This document shows positions 32,766 through 35,938 of a stretch of 35,938 nucleotides of DNA, piece after piece. The position numbers were made by a program, and so were the translations under genes. Location of the stretch: positions 17,532 through 53,469 of the forward strand of contig JAHELV010000007.1 of assembly GCA_024644015.1 (NCBI GenBank), given 5' to 3'. The DNA is from Nitriliruptorales bacterium. GTDB lineage: Bacteria; Actinomycetota; Nitriliruptoria; Euzebyales; JAHELV01. Position 1 is the first letter of the stretch, and every line of letters begins with the position of its first letter. The notes below the pieces were generated by a model that was given only the letters and a program-made list of their open reading frames with translations, was not told where the DNA came from and did no database searches.

Positions 32766-34183
32766 GGCTGCCGCTCCCTGGACGCACTGTCGGGCTGGCG
32801 CAGCTCGGCCAGTCGGGTGACCACGTGCTCGAGCCCCGCCGAGCGGCTCGCTTTGACCAGGGCCACGTCGCCGGTCGCGGCCCTCGCGGCCAGCAGCGTT
32901 GCCGCCTCATCGACATCGCTGACCGCCCACCGGCGATCGCGGCCCGCCGGATCGCGCGCGTTCGCGCCGTCGCGGATCGCGGCGGCGGTCGCGCCGACGG
33001 TCACCAGCACGTCGACATCGAGGTCGGCAGCGACCGCGCCGGTCGCGCGGTGCTCGGCCTCGCTCGTCGTCCCGATCTCGGCCATCGCACCCAGCACCGC
33101 CCACCGCCGCCCGACGGTCGGCAGCGCGCACAGCGTCCGCAGGGCGGCGGCTACCGACGTCGGGTTGGCGTTGTATGCGTCGTTGAGGATCCGGACACCA
33201 TCGATCGTCGCCAGCTGCAGGCGCCACGGCGAGATGGTGGCCTGCTGCATGCCGGCCACGGCAGCCGGCAGCTCCACACCGGACTCGACGGCGGCTGCCA
33301 GCGCAGCGAGCGCGTTGCCGACGTTGTGGAGTCCGGCCACCGGCAGCTGGACGTCATGGCGGCCGTACGGGCTGTCCACCACGAACCCGGCACACGCCGC
33401 CTCGTCGAGAGCGACGTCGTGGGCGCGCCAGTCCGCCGAGTCCGAACGGCCGAACGTGACCACACGCGCCGCCGTGCGGTCGGCCATGGCCGCCACCAGC
33501 GCGTCGTCGGCCGACAGCACCGCGACCGCGTCGTCGTCGAGCGCCTCGACGAGCTCTCCTTTCGCCGCTGCGATCGCATCGACGCTGCCCAGCAGCTCCA
33601 GATGCACGGCGGCGACCGAGGTCACGACACCGACCGAGGGGCGCAGCAGCGCGGCAAGCTCAGCGATCTGCCCCTTCCCGCGCATCCCGATCTCGCTGAC
33701 CAGGATCTCGCTGTCGTGCTCGAGCCGGCAGCAGGTCAACGGAACGCCGAGCTCGTTGTTGAACGAGCCCACGTTGGCCACCGTACGCCGGTCGCGTGCC
33801 GCTGCCGCGATGAGGTCTTTCGTCGTGGTCTTGCCGTTGGAGCCGGTGACGGCGATCACCGTCGGATCGACGGCATCGCGCACCCACGATCCCAACGCCA
33901 GCAACGCGTCGGCCGGATCGTCGACAACGATGGCCGGGGCGTCCGGAGCGACGTCGTCGAGGCGCCCGGCGGCCACGAGCGCACCACCCGCACCCGCCGT
34001 CAGGGCCGGGCCGACGAAGCGGTGGCCGTCGGTCCGGGTTCCGGCCAGTGCGACGAAGAGGTCACCGTCGCTCACAGTCCGGCTGTCGATCGTCACACCA
34101 CGGACCGGGATGCGTCCGGTTGCAGCGTCGAGCAGCGCACCGCCCACGATGTCGGCGATCTCGCCGAGCGTCAGCGCGATCAC
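32762..34183 (-). CDS. murF: UDP-N-acetylmuramoyl-tripeptide-D-alanyl-D-alanine ligase
   Basis: Joins the D-Ala-D-Ala dipeptide to the UDP-MurNAc tripeptide; 473 residues. The GTG at 34183 is selected because the protein then opens with the family pattern IALTLGEIADIVGGALL. Further motifs are DSRTVSDGDLFVAL, VTGSNGKTTTKDLI, NVGSFNNELGVPLT, EIGMRGKGQIAEL, NDAYNANPTS and LGAMAEIG. A mini-ORF bridges the 70-bp gap from murE and ends in a TGA that overlaps this GTG. The stop overlaps mraY (GTGA). Confidence 0.96.
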   Translation of the reverse strand: MIALTLGEIADIVGGALLDAATGRIPVRGVTIDSRTVSDGDLFVALAGTRTDGHRFVGPALTAGAGGALVAAGRLDDVAPDAPAIVVDDPADALLALGSWVRDAVDPTVIAVTGSNGKTTTKDLIAAAARDRRTVANVGSFNNELGVPLTCCRLEHDSEILVSEIGMRGKGQIAELAALLRPSVGVVTSVAAVHLELLGSVDAIAAAKGELVEALDDDAVAVLSADDALVAAMADRTAARVVTFGRSDSADWRAHDVALDEAACAGFVVDSPYGRHDVQLPVAGLHNVGNALAALAAAVESGVELPAAVAGMQQATISPWRLQLATIDGVRILNDAYNANPTSVAAALRTLCALPTVGRRWAVLGAMAEIGTTSEAEHRATGAVAADLDVDVLVTVGATAAAIRDGANARDPAGRDRRWAVSDVDEAATLLAARAATGDVALVKASRSAGLEHVVTRLAELRQPDSASRERQP

Positions 34184-34257
34184 GCCGGCCTGCCTGTCGC
34201 CGCATCGGCGACTGGCGGGCCCCGACGAACCGCATGTTCGTCGCGGATGCCGATCAT
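34180..34257 (-). CDS. 25-codon mini-ORF bridging murE and murF
   Basis: The ATG at 34257 overlaps the murE stop (ATGA), with AGGA seven or eight bases before it. The frame runs 25 codons, starting MIGIRDEHAVRR, and its TGA overlaps the murF GTG (GTGA). It resembles nothing known. It may serve as a translational relay, or the double overlap may be chance; a frameshift that splits a longer murF N terminus is less likely, because the family similarity of MurF begins right at its GTG. Confidence 0.4.
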   Translation of the reverse strand: MIGIRDEHAVRRGPPVADAATGRPA

Positions 34258-35789
34258 GACCCGTTCCTGTCACGTAGCAGCGTGCGAGCGACCTCGCGAT
34301 CGTCGAAGGCGATCACGCGGTCCGCCAGCTGCTGCCCGGTCTCGTGTCCTTTGCCCGCGATCAACACCGCATCGCCTGGGCGAGCCTCCCGCAGCAATGC
34401 GGAGATCGCGGCGTGGCGGTCCGGTTCCACGGTCCACTCGCCACCGGCTACGGTCCGCGCACCGTCGACGATGGCCGCGAGGATCGCGTTGGGATCTTCG
34501 CCCCGAGGGTTGTCGTTGGTGAACACGACGCGGTCGGCGCCTGCAACAGCGGCTGCACCCATGTCGGATCGCTTGCCCTGGTCGCGCTCGCCACCACAGC
34601 CGACCGTGACGAGCACGCGTCCGGTCACCGTCTCTCGGGTAGCGTCCAGCACCCGGGTCAGTGAGTCGGGCGTGTGTGCGTAGTCGACCAGCACGGTGAA
34701 CGGCTGCCCCTCGTCGATGCGCTCCATGCGGCCGGGCACCGACCAGGGTTTGCGCAACGCCGCTGCGATCGTCGCGAACGACAGTCCCAACGCCCGCGCA
34801 GCGGTCAGCACCAGCACCGCATTGCTGACGTTGAAACGACCGGGCAGGCCGATCTCGAGTCGACGTTGCGCACCGTCGACGGTCACGGTGACGGTCGAGC
34901 CATCGGGCGCGGGCACGATGTCGGTGACCACGACGTCGGCGTCGGCGTCGGGGCGCAGTGACACCGTGGTCACCGGGATCGGCGCCTCGCGCGCGAGCCG
35001 CAGCCCCCACGGGTCGTCGACGGCGACCACGCCGGCCGCACTGAACTCCTCGGTGAACAGGCGCGCCTTGGCGCGATGGTACGCCTCCATCGTGTGATGG
35101 AAGTCGAGATGGTCGCGCGAGAGATTGGTGAACAACGCCGAAGCGAAGCGGGTGCCGTTGACACGGCCCAGCGCCATGCCATGGCTGGACACCTCCATGG
35201 CCACCGCCGTCACGTCCCGTGCGCGCATGAGGCGGAACAGGCGCTGCAGATCCGTTGCCTCCGGCGTGGTCCGGACGCCCGGCACCGCCCGGCCGGCGAT
35301 CCTCGTGGTGACGGTCCCCACGAGGCCCGTGGCGACTCCCGCCGCCGAAAGCACGCCTTCGAGCAGGGTCGCGCAGGTCGTCTTGCCGTTGGTGCCCGTG
35401 ATGCCCACGACCGACAGGTGCCTGCTGGGCTCGCCATGGACCACCGAGGCGACCCCGCCGAGGCGCTGCGCGACCGAGTCGACCTGCACCTGCGGCACCG
35501 CCAGATCCAGCGGCCGTTCGACGAGCAGCGCCGCTGCGCCACGGGCGACGGCGTCCGGCGCGAAGTCGTGGCCGTCTGCCACGAGCCCCGGTCGGCAGGC
35601 GAACAGCATGCCGGGACCGGCCATCCGGCTGTCATGGGTGACGTCCTCGATCTTCGCGGACCGACCACTGGAGGGCCCGACCGCACGCCCACCCGTGAGA
35701 GTGGCCAGGACGTCCAGCGGAACCGCGGCGACGTCGGATCCGCGGATCCGGTCGTCGCGTGCCGCAGAGGATGGATGTGTGGAAGCCAC
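34254..35789 (-). CDS. murE: UDP-N-acetylmuramoyl-L-alanyl-D-glutamate-2,6-diaminopimelate ligase
   Basis: Adds the third stem-peptide residue. The motif NDNPRGEDP is the DNPR signature of meso-diaminopimelate-specific MurE, so the wall is expected to be of the DAP type. Other marks are VTHDSRMAGPGMLFAC, the ATP loop GITGTNGKTTCATLL, the TTPEATDLQRL and AMEVSSHGMALGRV elements, TNLSRDHLDFHHTMEAY, VDYAHTPDSL and IAGKGHE. The start is uncertain: GTG 35789 gives 511 residues, while the frame stays open to GTG 35915 (553 residues) without family similarity in the added part. The stop overlaps the ATG of the bridging mini-ORF. Confidence 0.94.
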   Translation of the reverse strand: MASTHPSSAARDDRIRGSDVAAVPLDVLATLTGGRAVGPSSGRSAKIEDVTHDSRMAGPGMLFACRPGLVADGHDFAPDAVARGAAALLVERPLDLAVPQVQVDSVAQRLGGVASVVHGEPSRHLSVVGITGTNGKTTCATLLEGVLSAAGVATGLVGTVTTRIAGRAVPGVRTTPEATDLQRLFRLMRARDVTAVAMEVSSHGMALGRVNGTRFASALFTNLSRDHLDFHHTMEAYHRAKARLFTEEFSAAGVVAVDDPWGLRLAREAPIPVTTVSLRPDADADVVVTDIVPAPDGSTVTVTVDGAQRRLEIGLPGRFNVSNAVLVLTAARALGLSFATIAAALRKPWSVPGRMERIDEGQPFTVLVDYAHTPDSLTRVLDATRETVTGRVLVTVGCGGERDQGKRSDMGAAAVAGADRVVFTNDNPRGEDPNAILAAIVDGARTVAGGEWTVEPDRHAAISALLREARPGDAVLIAGKGHETGQQLADRVIAFDDREVARTLLRDRNGS

Positions 35790-35938
35790 GGACCAACGAG
35801 CGTCGACTGTGGGAGACGAATGGGAGGATACGCGGCGACTCGCGCGCCGCCGGCGATCCAATGTGACCGTTGGCCGACTTGCGCTCGCACTGCACGCCAT
35901 CACGATCAGCGACACCCGCCCTCAAGCAGCGCAGCGGT

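Noticed and set aside
35906-35938. Ten codons and a stop at the window edge that could be the end of ftsI
   Set aside because: Too short to identify; only the expected gene order supports it.
1-35938. CRISPR arrays, transposases, integrases, rRNA or tRNA genes
   Set aside because: None was recognised on either strand; the repeats present are the 1.9-kb direct pair and the 35-bp tandem array.

Overview
The window is GC-rich and bounded almost entirely by recognisable actinobacterial genes. It carries the division and cell-wall (dcw) cluster with SepF, YggT and DivIVA, a DAP-type MurE, a DnaE1-type polymerase with a complete PHP metal site, and an lspA-rluD-dnaE block. A deep-branching high-GC actinobacterium is the natural reading; I cannot fix the order from the sequence alone.

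Layout. Positions 1-3683: hisD on the minus strand (its last few codons lie outside the window), divergent from a plus-strand group of a LON-domain protein, lgt and tag. A strong hairpin at 3683-3713 closes that group. Positions 3767-10617: two large secreted beta-propeller proteins on the minus strand that share a 1,901-bp segment with no mismatch seen (4164-6064 and 8554-10454). Their C-terminal domains are unrelated and their upstream regions are only partly similar. An LD-carboxypeptidase gene and a 5'-truncated EamA transporter gene lie between them. Positions 10618-15863: dnaE, an RluD-family pseudouridine synthase and lspA, all minus. Positions 16071-19435: a plus-strand pair, a 944-residue isoleucyl-tRNA synthetase-like protein that has lost both catalytic signatures and a small membrane-anchored HExxH protein. 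Positions 19444-35938: a long minus-strand run in transcription order murE, murF, mraY, murD, ftsW, murC, murB, ftsQ, then ftsZ, pgeF, yggS, sepF, yggT, divIVA, a small membrane protein, a Pit phosphate transporter and its DUF47/PhoU-like partner.

How the genes work together. murE/F/D/C/B and mraY make the peptidoglycan precursor up to lipid I. FtsW polymerises at the septum, FtsQ and FtsZ organise the divisome, SepF anchors FtsZ, and DivIVA directs polar growth. murG, expected between ftsW and murC, is absent. At exactly that junction there is a 35-bp tandem repeat whose units each encode an 11-residue mini-ORF joined by TGATG stop/start overlaps, leading from the ftsW stop into the murC start. 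A second, unrelated 25-codon mini-ORF bridges murE and murF in the same stop/start manner. Lgt and LspA form two steps of lipoprotein maturation.

The observations I rate most worth following are the catalytically dead IleRS-like protein in the usual ileS-lspA neighbourhood, the perfectly matched but C-terminally swapped propeller genes, and the mini-ORF relays inside the dcw operon.
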